Assembly (NCBI GenBank): GCA_018266835.1
Contig: JAFDZP010000003.1
Location: 166,824-230,823 of the forward strand
Length of the DNA stretch: 64,000 nucleotides
Direction of reading: 5' to 3'
Source: Bacteroidota bacterium
Lineage (GTDB): Bacteria > Bacteroidota > Ignavibacteria > Tepidaquicellales > Tepidaquicellaceae
The stretch's first letter is position 1; each line of letters opens with the position of its first letter. Both the position numbers and the translations under genes were made by a program. This document shows, piece after piece, positions 46,096-54,812 of the stretch. Under the pieces are notes generated by a model. The model saw only the letters and a list, made by a program, of their open reading frames with translations. It searched no databases and was not told the origin of the DNA.

Positions 46096-47550
46096 TTATT
46101 TTAAAAGCACCATCTTTTTGGTTGAGACAAAACTGCTGCCTGAAGTACCCTGCGCAGTAAGTTTATAATAATAAATTCCGCTTGGATAATTAGCGGCGTC
46201 GAATCTCACTCCATACTCCCCTGCATCTTTGTTTTCATTTAAAATTACTCCAACTTGTTTTCCTTCCAGATTAAATACTTCCAGTCTGATATAAGATTTT
46301 TCTTTAAGGTTAAACTGAATATATGTGACAGGATTAAATGGATTCGGATAATTTTGTTTTAATAAATATTCCGAAGGTAAATTTGTCTCATACGGCTCTG
46401 CACTTACAGTGTTATCAACAAGTTTATACACTTTGCTGTCACCCGTACAAAGCACATAAATATTTTTATTTTTATCCATTCCGAATGACGCAATATTTGC
46501 AGCCGCAGTAGTGAGCAATTGAGTAGTTGTCGGATTTATGCCATCATAGGTAAGCGCCCAGACTTTTTTGCTGCTCCAGTCTCCATAAATATATTTTCCT
46601 TTCAAGTTAGGCAGCGAGTTTCCATAGCTTACATATCCGCCGTTGATTGATAGTCCGTCGCTGTGCGGATATTCGAAAATCGGTTTTACAAGTCCGTTAG
46701 TATCGCAGTTAGTTGCGGGATTAAAGCAATGATTACCTTCCATAATTCTCCATCCGTAATTCTTTCCTTTGTTCACAATGTCAATTTCCTCATAAGAACC
46801 CTGCCCTACATCGGCGCACCACATTCTTCCGGTGGAATCAAAATTAAATTTCCAGGGATTGCGGAATCCCCATGCATAAATTTCTTTTCGCTGAGTTCCG
46901 GTGCTATCCACAAAAGGATTATCAGGCGGAATAGAATAATTTAGTCCTCCCGAAGGAACGTCAACATTTATTCTTAAAATTTTTCCGAGAAGAAGAGCCA
47001 GGTTCTGCGCATTGTTCGGCGGATCATTCTGTCCCGTGCCCATTCCCCATGCAATATACAGATAGTTATCTCTTCCGAATGCAATCTTGCCGCCGAAATG
47101 CGATGATGCTGACATTGTATTTGTCAAAACGATAAACTCAGATGACTTTAATGCAGAATCAGGATTTGTCGGGCTTACCTGATAGCGCGCAATAATTTCA
47201 GTTGTATTGCTGCTTGCGGGATTGTAGTAAACATAAAAATAACCGTTGCTTGCATAGTTCGGATGAAATGCCAGTCCTAGAAGCCCCGGCTCCAGAGTTG
47301 AAGGATATACTTTATCAGATATATCCAGAAATGTTTTTCCCGGAGTTGAAGGTGAAGACGGATAAACAACTTTTATTACGCCTCGCTGCCCCACTATAAA
47401 GAGCCTGTCCGTACCGTCAGTCGGGATTGCTGCTTCAAGCGGGTTTACAAAAGATGTAGAACTAAAAACATTTTGCAGCGTATACTGCGAATAACTTAGA
47501 GAGAAAGTAAGAAAGAAGATTACGGGTGTAATCAGTAATAACTTTTTCAT
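46096..47550 (-). CDS. Secreted PQQ-dependent sugar dehydrogenase-like propeller with T9SS sorting domain
   Basis: 484 residues. A signal peptide (about 1-21, ending SYSQ) is followed by a GSDH/glucose-sorbosone dehydrogenase-like six-bladed propeller (about 30-370). Typical motifs are LFIVGQRGVIKVV, GLLGLAFHPNYASNGYFYVYY, HFGGKIAFGRDNYLYIAWG and ADVGQGSYEEIDIVNKGKNYGW. The C-terminus is a T9SS sorting domain (NYPNPFNPVTYIQF...STKKMVLLK), so the enzyme would be displayed outside the cell. It is transcribed towards the HAD gene and ends 7 bases from it, with no clear terminator between. Confidence 0.87.
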   Translation of the reverse strand: MKKLLLITPVIFFLTFSLSYSQYTLQNVFSSTSFVNPLEAAIPTDGTDRLFIVGQRGVIKVVYPSSPSTPGKTFLDISDKVYPSTLEPGLLGLAFHPNYASNGYFYVYYNPASSNTTEIIARYQVSPTNPDSALKSSEFIVLTNTMSASSHFGGKIAFGRDNYLYIAWGMGTGQNDPPNNAQNLALLLGKILRINVDVPSGGLNYSIPPDNPFVDSTGTQRKEIYAWGFRNPWKFNFDSTGRMWCADVGQGSYEEIDIVNKGKNYGWRIMEGNHCFNPATNCDTNGLVKPIFEYPHSDGLSINGGYVSYGNSLPNLKGKYIYGDWSSKKVWALTYDGINPTTTQLLTTAAANIASFGMDKNKNIYVLCTGDSKVYKLVDNTVSAEPYETNLPSEYLLKQNYPNPFNPVTYIQFNLKEKSYIRLEVFNLEGKQVGVILNENKDAGEYGVRFDAANYPSGIYYYKLTAQGTSGSSFVSTKKMVLLK

Positions 47551-47607
47551 TTTGGAAGGATTTTTAGTTATGTTTACAAAATAATATTTTTCTATTAAAT
47601 TTAAACT

Positions 47608-48060
47608 ATGGAAAATACCACAGAAATTACTCAGGAAGTTCCGACAAGCGATGAAAGACTGCTTGCAATGTTCTCACATTTTTCAATATTTCTGGGAGGA
47701 ATAATTCTCCCGATAATAATGTATTTTGTGAAGAAGGATAAATCGAAATTTGTAGCCTTCCATGCGCTGCAGTCAATCTTTTTTCACCTCATGTATCTGA
47801 TTATCATTTTTGCTTTAGTATTCTTTTTAATTATAGTAATGCTATTAACAGGAGTATTTTCAATCCACCACTCACACGACTTGAATCATTCCGGTGCCGG
47901 ATTTTTCATGGGGATGATAATGTTTTATATGGGTATAGGTGCAAGCGCAATACTTGCAATATCATACGGGATTTATATGGGAATAAAAGCTAATGAAGGC
48001 GGAATGAAAAAATATTTTCTTGTAGGCGAATGGGCTTATAGAAAAGTCTATGGAAGATGA
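47608..48060 (+). CDS. DUF4870 small membrane protein
   Basis: 150 residues. An N-terminal SDERLLAMFSHFSIFLGGIILPIIMYFVKKDKSKFVAFHALQS segment is the DUF4870/Tic20-like signature; three further membrane helices follow. The C-terminus is GEWAYRKVYGR. Function is unknown. It is divergent from the sugar dehydrogenase gene, which starts 57 bases away, so they share a short intergenic promoter region. Confidence 0.82.
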   Translation: MENTTEITQEVPTSDERLLAMFSHFSIFLGGIILPIIMYFVKKDKSKFVAFHALQSIFFHLMYLIIIFALVFFLIIVMLLTGVFSIHHSHDLNHSGAGFFMGMIMFYMGIGASAILAISYGIYMGIKANEGGMKKYFLVGEWAYRKVYGR

Positions 48061-48135
48061 TTTACTCAGTATTGGGTAATGAGTAACTTTCTATTCGGGA
48101 TAAAATTAACGATAAAAATTTAATCGTAAAAAAAG

Positions 48136-48159
48136 AAGGGGTCTTAAAGACCCCTTTTT
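48136..48159. terminator. Bidirectional terminator
   Basis: AAGGGGTC/GACCCCTT with A and T runs on the two sides, between convergent genes ending at 48060 and 48187. Confidence 0.85.
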
Positions 48160-48186
48160 GTTTTTATACTTTATTTTTAAAATTAA

Positions 48187-49044
48187 CTATTCACTAGCAT
48201 CTTTAGAAAGATTTATAACTGCACTCTGAATTCCTATCGGAACTCCCATCAGCTGACCTGTCTGTACAATCGTACCAAGTATCAAACTCTGCTGAACAGT
48301 AGTTGTTTTCTTGTATTGTACTATCCACAAGTCAGCAGGAAATCCTGTAAGATTTGTAATGTATGCCGGCAGATTTAGTGTTCCTGCAGCCGGAATCAAA
48401 AACATATTTCGTGACTGATTTGTACCGCTTGATAAAAATACGCTTCCGTTCATGTGACTGGTATCGGGAACGAAGCTTGAGTTAAATTTTATGATCGGAT
48501 TTGTAGAGTTTGCTAAATTCAAAGAAACATCACTATTGATTAAAACAGATGACGGCGTTGTTATTCCTACATTAGCTGATGTTACTACACTTAATGCTCC
48601 CGAAACAATATTTCTTGCAGTTGTATCCTGTATAAGATTTATAAGTTGGTTCGGATTGAAGAATGCGGTAAGCTCAATGCAGTCATTTGCAGTTATCAAC
48701 GGATTCGGAGTATAAATTCTCAGTGAAGTATCGGAAGGCACTCTGTAAACATAAAGCCATGCGCTTATAGTATCGGGGTTAGCTAATGAATTCAGGACTG
48801 AAAGCGATGTTTTACCGTTTGCATTAACGTTTCTTCCCATTATCAGGACAAGCTTTGTGCTCGCGCCGTATTTTCTTGTTGCCTGAGCATTAGCGCTGTC
48901 TAATCTATCTGTGGCTTTTACTTCTACAGTTGTAACAGTGTTAATTATATTTTCAACAGTGTTATTGCATGAAGAAAGAGTTAAAACAAAAAACGAGAAC
49001 AGAGAAAGGCAAATTGCATAAAAGGTCTTGGATTTTAATAACAT
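48187..49044 (-). CDS. Predicted lipoprotein of unknown function
   Basis: 285 residues from the ATG at 49042-49044, chosen over one 14 codons upstream because a standard lipoprotein signal (LLKSKTFYAICLSLFSFFVL...LSSC) begins here. The lipobox Cys is at about residue 26. The mature part is beta-rich with many Ser/Thr/Asn/Leu and repeated phrases such as LINSDVSLNLANSTNPIIKF, like a surface-exposed or adhesin-type domain. No named family was recognised. It has no T9SS sorting domain. Confidence 0.6.
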   Translation of the reverse strand: MLLKSKTFYAICLSLFSFFVLTLSSCNNTVENIINTVTTVEVKATDRLDSANAQATRKYGASTKLVLIMGRNVNANGKTSLSVLNSLANPDTISAWLYVYRVPSDTSLRIYTPNPLITANDCIELTAFFNPNQLINLIQDTTARNIVSGALSVVTSANVGITTPSSVLINSDVSLNLANSTNPIIKFNSSFVPDTSHMNGSVFLSSGTNQSRNMFLIPAAGTLNLPAYITNLTGFPADLWIVQYKKTTTVQQSLILGTIVQTGQLMGVPIGIQSAVINLSKDASE

Positions 49045-49553
49045 GTCATTTGTTAATTTATAAAAAATATTACTTATTTGTTTCAACTCACAATTTAAGT
49101 GAAAGGTTTCGTATTTGGGAGGAAGAAAGGAATGAATTTATGTCAAGAAGAATTTTATATTTTCTACCTATTAGTACTAACAGGAAACATTTTCTTTTTT
49201 TTGTATAATAATCTACTTAAATTAGGCAATGAGTTTGTGAAAGATTATTTTTCTGAATCCAGACTGAGATTAGCTCAGAATGTGACAATAATGTTACTTT
49301 ATTGGATCCCGAATCAAGTGCTGGATGACAATTTGATACTCTTATTTTGCAGGAATCCGTCAAAAATCCGTCAATTCAAATCAAATAAAATTTTGGGTAT
49401 TGTAAAAACAACATCGAGAGTGAAAATTCAGCAGAGGTTGCTAAACAGATTGGATGACTCAAAAGGGTACCCCGTCTTCACACGAATGACATGCCGAGTG
49501 TTTTACATTCCGAAGCTGGAGCGTCGGAGCGAGAGGCATGTATATAAATGAAA
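49045..49553. other. Intergenic region, about 500 bases, repeat-rich
   Basis: It holds an ACCTATTAGTAC dyad-like string (49166-49177), a TGGATCCCGAATCAAGTGCT segment of the kind found in dispersed repeats, and an element related to the 71-base repeats (49354-49432). A 150-codon plus-strand frame (49099-49551) is judged non-coding: it has no recognisable signal, biased composition, and runs through the repeat element. Confidence 0.5.
49354..49432. repeat. Element related to the 71-base intergenic repeat, copy 3
   Basis: TATTGTAAAAACAACA (49398-49413) and AAAATTCAGC (49423-49432) are in the same order as in the copies at 11381 and 15481. The TGACGGATTTT units are present in inverted orientation (AATCCGTCAAAAATCCGTCA, 49354-49373). 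It again lies upstream (about 300-390 bases) of a minus-strand lipoprotein gene. Confidence 0.45.
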
Positions 49554-49583
49554 AAAGGGACTCAATTTGCATTGAATCCCTTT
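49554..49583 (-). terminator. Terminator hairpin after the tRNA fragment
   Basis: AAAGGGA...TCCCTTT with CAAT/ATTG pairing inside. It follows the broken tRNA copy just as 49887-49912 follows the intact tRNA, and both are flanked by the same TATAAATGAAAAA string. Confidence 0.7.
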
Positions 49584-49587
49584 CGTA

Positions 49588-49635
49588 GTAGCGGGAACAG
49601 GACTTGAATTCGCCGCGGCGAATTATGAGCCCGAC
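49588..49635 (-). pseudogene. Broken copy of the initiator tRNA-Met (anticodon arm and 3' part)
   Basis: On the minus strand it has GTCGGGCTCATAA (49623-49635), identical to the anticodon arm of the intact tRNA, and TTCAAGTCCTGTTCCCGCTAC (49588-49608), identical to its T-loop/acceptor 3' part. Between them 14 bases of palindromic sequence replace the 15 bases of anticodon 3' stem, variable loop and T-stem. The 5' half of the tRNA is absent and is replaced by the GIY-YIG coding sequence. Confidence 0.85.
49607..49624. repeat. 18-bp perfect palindrome inside the tRNA fragment
   Basis: AATTCGCCGCGGCGAATT equals its own reverse complement and is far more G/C-rich than its surroundings. It fills the gap between the two retained tRNA pieces and ends in the stop codon of the nuclease gene. 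Confidence 0.85.
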
Positions 49636-49868
49636 AGTAACTTTTGCAATTCATCTCTTCCTTTACCTGTTTTATAATATTTTTCTTTTTTCATTGCTTC
49701 AGTTCGGCTTGAAAATTCTTCAAAATGAACCAATTTCCAATTTGTGCCTCGTTTTGTATAAAAGGATTTACCAGAATTGTGCTGAATTAATCTTTGCTCG
49801 AGGCTTGAAGTTTGGCCAGTATAAATATAGCCTTCTTCACTCTTGATATGGTATAAGAAAAACTTCAT
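49623..49868 (-). CDS. GIY-YIG nuclease-domain small protein inserted at the initiator tRNA
   Basis: 81 residues, a single stand-alone GIY-YIG domain of the YhbQ/UvrC-N-like class. The core strands are LYHI (5-8) and YTG (16-18). Arg26 lies in SSLEQRLIQHNSG with His30, and Glu62 in AMKKEKYYKTGKGRDEL is the likely metal-binding acid. The C-terminal Ser-Gly-Ser-stop is encoded by TCGGGCTCATAA, which is the anticodon arm of a second, broken tRNA-fMet copy. On the minus strand the gene starts 53 bases after the end of the intact tRNA, behind that tRNA's terminator. This suggests a mobile, tRNA-targeting nuclease rather than a housekeeping repair protein. Confidence 0.85.
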   Translation of the reverse strand: MKFFLYHIKSEEGYIYTGQTSSLEQRLIQHNSGKSFYTKRGTNWKLVHFEEFSSRTEAMKKEKYYKTGKGRDELQKLLSGS

Positions 49869-49886
49869 AGAAAACTTCTATAAATG

Positions 49887-49912
49887 AAAAACGGGTCTAT
49901 TGACCCGTTTTT
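49887..49912 (-). terminator. Terminator of the initiator tRNA gene
   Basis: A perfect 11-base stem AAAAACGGGTC/GACCCGTTTTT, 9 bases beyond the tRNA 3' end. Confidence 0.85.
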
Positions 49913-49920
49913 GCTTTTTG

Positions 49921-49993
<73 letters not shown>

Positions 49994-50067
49994 ATGTATT
50001 TACAATATAGTCATTTTTTATGAGACCTTCAATGGCGATTTTCAGCTAATTTTTGATATAAAAAACA

Positions 50068-50097
50068 ATAGCTCACTTCATTACTGAAGTAAGCTAT
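50068..50097 (-). terminator. Terminator of the arylsulfotransferase-like gene
   Basis: ATAGCTCACTTCA (50068-50080) pairs with TGAAGTAAGCTAT (50085-50097) with one mismatch, 31 bases beyond the minus-strand stop. Confidence 0.75.
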
Positions 50098-50127
50098 CGT
50101 TTGTGTTATAATAGTGAAATTTTGTTT

Positions 50128-51930
50128 TTATTTTACCAGTACCATTCGTTTTGTATCAGTAAATGTATTGGTTTTGATACGATAGAAATAAACTCCGCTT
50201 GTTAACCCTGAACCGTTAAAAACGTATTCATAAATTCCCGGAGTTTGATTTGTTTTCACAACTTCCTGAACATTTTGACCTAACATATTGAATACGGTAA
50301 TTTTGACATCACTCTGGTCCGGCAAATCGTATCTGATGGTTGTATTCGGATTAAATGGGTTCGGGTAATTCTGATATACTTTGTATGTTGCAGGAACTCC
50401 GTTATTAGGAAGGGGATCCCATGAATCTTTAAGTGCGCGGTAACTGACCTGCCCGTCCGGTAAAGTCATTTCAAACACTTTTTCACCATTGGGATCTACT
50501 TCAGTAACAGAAGGACTTCCCATCCCCCATCCGATTATTGTGTTTCCGTTAGGCAGGCGTTCAGCGTATCCCATTGCAAATCCAAATATTCCTTGTGAAT
50601 ACTGCCAAACTAAAGTAGCTATTTTTGTAGTTTCGTTAATTTTGTATTCAACTGCTCTTGATAAAGGTACCTGTTCATGAATAGGAACTATAGTTGACGG
50701 GTAATTACCGTTGTCAAATAAAGTTATATTTCCGTTTGGAAGCTCCCGGACTGCATGTTGGTGAGAAAAAGTAACAGTTTCGTTTTCAAATCTGAACTGA
50801 TTGCGAATCCCGCCTAATCTCCAGATTATACTACCGGTGTTTCTGTTAATTTTTGTAACTTCATCTAAGTGTCTTGATGAAATTAATATATTGCCATCTT
50901 TGCACATCTCGATAGAATTTCCATGTACGCAATCTATAACCGGCAGTGTAAAATTCTCATGGGTTGCATCAAGAATATTGAAGTGGTCCCAGCTTCTCCA
51001 CTGAAAGATTACATTTTTATTTTCATCCAGTTCCTGTATAACAAGTCCAATAACAATTGCATTGGGATCTCCCCGCGGAGTTAATTCAGCCATATTAACT
51101 CTTTGCGGGTCATAGCTCATTAAAAGAGAATGACCATTGGGGTAAACTCTTAAATCATGCAGGTCAGTTGAATAACCATTTCCGCAGGCAAAGCTATCTA
51201 TAATTTGATAATAGGTATTCATTTCATAAAACTTTAAAGCTTTACCTGAAAAATAAGTTAAATTTCCATTCGGTTGTTTTTTAAAATCATATGCTGCTGT
51301 ATCCAGCTTTTTGTAAAATACCGGAGAGCCTGAATTATCCAGAATCATTAAATAATATCCAGTGTTCATTGGTGCCAGAGAAAAGTTACTTATAAATACA
51401 TACCCCGGGCCGGGATTAACAGATTTATTTACATTCACTACAGGAAAGTCGGACGGCAAATCAATAGATTTTTTATTTATGAAAGGAGCAGAGGTTTTAA
51501 ATTTAAAATTATCATTACCCGAAAATTCATTTTCAAATACATTAACTGACGCAGGGAGAATATTTTCTTTCTCAGTTTCAAAATAATAGTTTATTACTTC
51601 GGAATAATCGGATTTGGTTTTTATAGAATTAATTTTTACTTCAACCTTTTCATCAAACTGAAAATTTGTTACAGGGCTAAAAATTATTGTTGTACCGTCA
51701 GTTCCAAGAGTTACATTACATTCATGTAATCCGGATTTACTTCCTGTTACTTGTATTAAATCCTTCTTCAGATAACTTTTATCCGGTAGAGAATTTAACC
51801 TGAGTATTATTGAAGACGAAACTTTTACATATTTTGAATTTGGAACGGGTGAAAGAAACTGAACATCTGATTTAGCCAGAATAACTTGTGAAAAGACAAA
51901 GAAAATGAATACTAGTAATTTTGTTCTCAT
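50128..51930 (-). CDS. Secreted arylsulfotransferase-family protein with T9SS sorting domain
   Basis: 600 residues: a signal peptide (about 1-19), then an SbsA/Big_5-type Ig-like domain at about 22-120 (FLSPVPNSKYVKVSSSIILRL...). An ASST propeller-type domain follows at about 165-500 with HDLRVYPNGHSLLM, HGNSIEMCKDGNILISSRHLDEV, IIWRLGG and HQHAVRELPNGNITLFDNG. A T9SS sorting domain ends it (NYPNPFNPNTTIRY...DTKRMVLVK). ASST enzymes move sulfate between phenolic compounds. The conserved His-rich motifs are present, but activity is unproven in this subfamily, which may instead be a binding protein. Confidence 0.85.
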   Translation of the reverse strand: MRTKLLVFIFFVFSQVILAKSDVQFLSPVPNSKYVKVSSSIILRLNSLPDKSYLKKDLIQVTGSKSGLHECNVTLGTDGTTIIFSPVTNFQFDEKVEVKINSIKTKSDYSEVINYYFETEKENILPASVNVFENEFSGNDNFKFKTSAPFINKKSIDLPSDFPVVNVNKSVNPGPGYVFISNFSLAPMNTGYYLMILDNSGSPVFYKKLDTAAYDFKKQPNGNLTYFSGKALKFYEMNTYYQIIDSFACGNGYSTDLHDLRVYPNGHSLLMSYDPQRVNMAELTPRGDPNAIVIGLVIQELDENKNVIFQWRSWDHFNILDATHENFTLPVIDCVHGNSIEMCKDGNILISSRHLDEVTKINRNTGSIIWRLGGIRNQFRFENETVTFSHQHAVRELPNGNITLFDNGNYPSTIVPIHEQVPLSRAVEYKINETTKIATLVWQYSQGIFGFAMGYAERLPNGNTIIGWGMGSPSVTEVDPNGEKVFEMTLPDGQVSYRALKDSWDPLPNNGVPATYKVYQNYPNPFNPNTTIRYDLPDQSDVKITVFNMLGQNVQEVVKTNQTPGIYEYVFNGSGLTSGVYFYRIKTNTFTDTKRMVLVK

Positions 51931-52211
51931 AAAGGTGAATACTTTTTAAATTTCCTACTATGGGGCAATAGATTTAGACAAGTGAAACCTGAGAAGGTTT
52001 AATGGAAGTTTTTCGCTAAAATCTCACTGAGTCTAAATATAGAATTATAAGGAAATTAATTCAATGCTAATTACATATGTATTATTCACTTAATTTATAC
52101 GATATGTTATGAGTTATATAACAGGCACTAATTGGCACAAGTATTTGTTGAGATTATTTAATGTAAATGAAATATATTAGTGTAACCCCGTAACTCAAAT
52201 CAAATCTTAAA

Positions 52212-52763
52212 ATGGACACAAACAGATTATCATCCAAAATTTCCGAAGCACTCAATAATCAAATGACTAAAGAAGCGCACGCAGCTCAAATTTATTTATC
52301 ATATGCTGCCTGGGCTGATAGTAACGGATATGGAGGAATAGCAAACTTTCTTTTCAGGCATGCCAACGAAGAGAGAAATCATATGATGAAAATTCTTGAA
52401 TATATCTTAAAAAGAGGCGCAAAAGTTAAAGTAACTGCAATCCCTGAACCGGGTGATGAACCCAAAAGCGTAAATGACTGCTTCGAAAAAGTATTCAAAC
52501 AGGAAGTAAGCAATACTGAGTCGATTTATAAAGTAGTTGAAATGAGCTTTGAAGAAAAAGACTGGGCAACCTGGAATTTTATGCAATGGTTTGTAAAAGA
52601 ACAGACAGAAGAAGAAACACTTGCCTTGGAATTACTGGATAAGATTAAAATCGCAGGCGGTGATAAAGCTCCTAATGAAGCGCTTTACACACTGGATAAG
52701 GATTTATCAACTGAGCCGGATGATGCAACTTTAGCGCAGGATGTTACTGTTGAAAATCCGTAA
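52212..52763 (+). CDS. Non-heme ferritin
   Basis: 183 residues, four-helix ferritin fold. Ferroxidase-centre positions are recognisable: Glu21 in MTKEAHAAQIYLSYAAW, Glu and His in HANEERNHMMKILEYI (about 53-60), Glu near 96 (FKQEVSNTESIYKV) and Gln/Glu in WFVKEQTEEETLALELL. It is cytosolic, storing iron as ferric oxide after Fe(II) oxidation. A short acidic tail after residue 160 is longer than in most FtnA proteins. It is a single gene with a terminator at 52784-52809. Confidence 0.92.
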   Translation: MDTNRLSSKISEALNNQMTKEAHAAQIYLSYAAWADSNGYGGIANFLFRHANEERNHMMKILEYILKRGAKVKVTAIPEPGDEPKSVNDCFEKVFKQEVSNTESIYKVVEMSFEEKDWATWNFMQWFVKEQTEEETLALELLDKIKIAGGDKAPNEALYTLDKDLSTEPDDATLAQDVTVENP

Positions 52764-52783
52764 AACTTAATAAGCTTTTTACA

Positions 52784-52809
52784 GGGAGGAAGATTTTAAA
52801 TTTCCTCCC
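52784..52809 (+). terminator. Rho-independent terminator of ferritin
   Basis: GGGAGGAA/TTCCTCCC with a 10-base loop, followed by CTTTATC, 21 bases after the stop. Confidence 0.75.
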
Positions 52810-52923
52810 CTTTATCTAAATTCTGTCATTTCCAAAACATGTCTCATCGTAAACTTTTGACTTTACAAACATTTTGACATTAAAGTCCCTTCCTTTTTAA
52901 ATTGAATGTCTTGGCTATAAAAA

Positions 52924-52936
52924 TTATTTTGCATAA
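52924..52936 (+). promoter_or_regulatory. Promoter-like box before etfB, shared with the EtfD-like gene
   Basis: TTATTTTGCATAA, close to the Bacteroidota -7 box TAnnTTTG, with TTG 20 bases upstream (52902-52904) as a possible -33. It is identical to 59023-59035 and 33 bases from the etfB ATG. Confidence 0.45.
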
Positions 52937-52968
52937 TTACACAAATCTTAAATTACTTTAATAATATA

Positions 52969-53718
52969 ATGAAAATTATTGTTGGCGTATCACTGGTGCC
53001 GGATAGCACGACTAAAGTGAAAATTGGCGCAGATAAAAAATCAATTGATGAAGCAGGTGTGAGCTATATTTTAAATCCTTATGATGAATTTGCAGTTGAA
53101 GAAGCCCTTCAATTGAAAGAAAAAAACGGCGGAGAAGTTATTGCAATCTCCTACGGAACAGATAAAGCAAAAGAAGCTATCAAAAAAGCTTTCCAGATGG
53201 GCGCTGAAAAAGGCGTTCTTATAAAATCGGCAACAGCAGATTTTGATACCTACACTGCTGCAAAAAATCTTGCAGACTATATAAAAGGGCAAAGTCCTGA
53301 TTTAGTATTATTCGGAAAAACATCTATCGACTTCGACGGACTTTCAGTTCCTGCCATGGTTGCAGAAATGATAGAATACCCATGCATAAACGTCGTTGTA
53401 AAATTAGATATAAACGGAAACGAAATTACAGCTGAAAGAGAAATTGAAGGCGGTAAAGAAATAGTTGTATCAAATCTTCCTGCAGTTATAGGTACTCAAA
53501 AAGGAATTAACAATCCAAGATATCCCAATTTAAAAAGTATTATGGCTTCAAAATCGAAACCGGTTGAAGAGGTCACACCAACTTATAACGGAAATAAATA
53601 CGAAGTAACTGAAATGAAGCTGCCACCTGCAAAATCAGCAGGAAAGATATTTACAAACGGCGCTGCAGATGTACCTGAACTTGTGAAATTATTAAGAGAA
53701 GAAGCAAAAGTAATTTGA
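52969..53718 (+). CDS. etfB: Electron transfer flavoprotein beta subunit
   Basis: 249 residues. It opens with KIIVGVSLVPDSTTKVKIGADKKSIDEAGVSYILNPYDEFAVEEALQLKEK, the EtfB signature. AMP/FAD-binding contacts lie around VISYGTDKAKEAIKKAFQMGAEKG. The ETF heterodimer accepts electrons from acyl-CoA and related dehydrogenases through FAD. etfA follows after 45 bases on the same strand. A quinone-side partner candidate lies at 59057-61075. Confidence 0.94.
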   Translation: MKIIVGVSLVPDSTTKVKIGADKKSIDEAGVSYILNPYDEFAVEEALQLKEKNGGEVIAISYGTDKAKEAIKKAFQMGAEKGVLIKSATADFDTYTAAKNLADYIKGQSPDLVLFGKTSIDFDGLSVPAMVAEMIEYPCINVVVKLDINGNEITAEREIEGGKEIVVSNLPAVIGTQKGINNPRYPNLKSIMASKSKPVEEVTPTYNGNKYEVTEMKLPPAKSAGKIFTNGAADVPELVKLLREEAKVI

Positions 53719-53763
53719 TTAACTGATTTAAACAATTTTTAATTTTAAAAAAGAAAATTTTAT

Positions 53764-54777
53764 ATGTCAAATAGAATATTAGCCTTCGTAGAATCCAAAG
53801 ACGGAAAATTCAAAAACTCTGCATTTGAAGTTGTAAGCGAAGCAAAAAAAATATCAGGTGAACTCGGATGTGAATTTGAAGTATTAACAATCGGCTCAGG
53901 TATAGATGCAGAAGCAGAAAACTTGGGAAGCTATGGAGCGTCTAAAGTGTTAGTTGTTGATTTGAACGATTTAAATTCAAAGAGCAAATTCCCTGGAACT
54001 CAATACTCACACTCAGCATTTGCAAAAGTTGTTGCTGAAACAGCTTCTCAAAAAGGAGCAAATATAATTTTAATATCAGGTACAGGATTAGGAAAAGAAA
54101 TCGCGCCAAGAGTTGCAATTAAAACCGACTCTGCATTCTGTCAGGACTGCGTTGCTTTACATATTGACGGCGGAAACATAATCGCTACAAAACCTGTTTA
54201 CGCAGGTAAGAGTATGATTGATATGAAATTCAACGGCGATAAGATATTAATAACATTAAGACCAAATGTATTCAAACCTGTTAAATCAGGCGATGCAAAA
54301 GCTGCAATTGAAAAAGTTGATGTCGGTTCTTTAAACTTAACTGATAAAGATTTCAGTTCAGCGGTGAAAGAAGTTGTAGTAAGCAGCGAAAAACTTGACG
54401 TTGCCGAAGCCGATATTATTGTATCAGGCGGACGTGGACTAAGAGGACCTGAGAATTTCCATTTAGTTGAAACACTTGCTGGAGTTCTTGGCGCTGCAAC
54501 AGGCGCATCAAGAGCAGTTGTTGATGCAGGATGGAGAGGCCACGGAGAACAGGTCGGGCAGACAGGAAAGACAGTTTCACCAAGTCTTTATATTGCAGTC
54601 GGTATCAGCGGCGCTATTCAGCACTTAGCAGGTATGTCTTCATCGAAGACAATCGTTGCAATCAATAAAGATAAAGATGCTCCGATATTTCAGATTGCTG
54701 ATTATGGAATGGTTGGGGATGCATTTGAAATAGTCCCTGCTTTAACGGATGAATTTAAAAAGGTTTTAGGTAGTTAA
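53764..54777 (+). CDS. etfA: Electron transfer flavoprotein alpha subunit
   Basis: 337 residues, slightly longer than many EtfA proteins. The C-terminal FAD domain carries the family signature GRGLRGPENFHLVETLAGVLGAA, then GASRAVVDAGWRGHGEQVGQTGKTVSPSLYIAVGISGAIQHLAGM, where Arg, Ser, Gln and His ring the FAD. The N-terminal half is the usual alpha/beta domain. It acts with EtfB in the cytosol. The spacer after it carries a hairpin repeat element rather than a simple terminator. Confidence 0.94.
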   Translation: MSNRILAFVESKDGKFKNSAFEVVSEAKKISGELGCEFEVLTIGSGIDAEAENLGSYGASKVLVVDLNDLNSKSKFPGTQYSHSAFAKVVAETASQKGANIILISGTGLGKEIAPRVAIKTDSAFCQDCVALHIDGGNIIATKPVYAGKSMIDMKFNGDKILITLRPNVFKPVKSGDAKAAIEKVDVGSLNLTDKDFSSAVKEVVVSSEKLDVAEADIIVSGGRGLRGPENFHLVETLAGVLGAATGASRAVVDAGWRGHGEQVGQTGKTVSPSLYIAVGISGAIQHLAGMSSSKTIVAINKDKDAPIFQIADYGMVGDAFEIVPALTDEFKKVLGS

Positions 54778-54812
54778 ATTATAAAGGTTCAGATAAGTTC
54801 TATTTTATATTT

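Noticed and set aside
49099-49551. 150-codon plus-strand frame
   Set aside because: It runs through the repeat element at 49354-49432, has no family similarity and no plausible start signal. It is better read as intergenic repeat-derived sequence.
52131-52147. Sigma-54-like TGGCACAAGTATTTG before ferritin
   Set aside because: The -24 half is good, but the base pair at -12 is TG rather than GC/GA, so the match is not sufficient.
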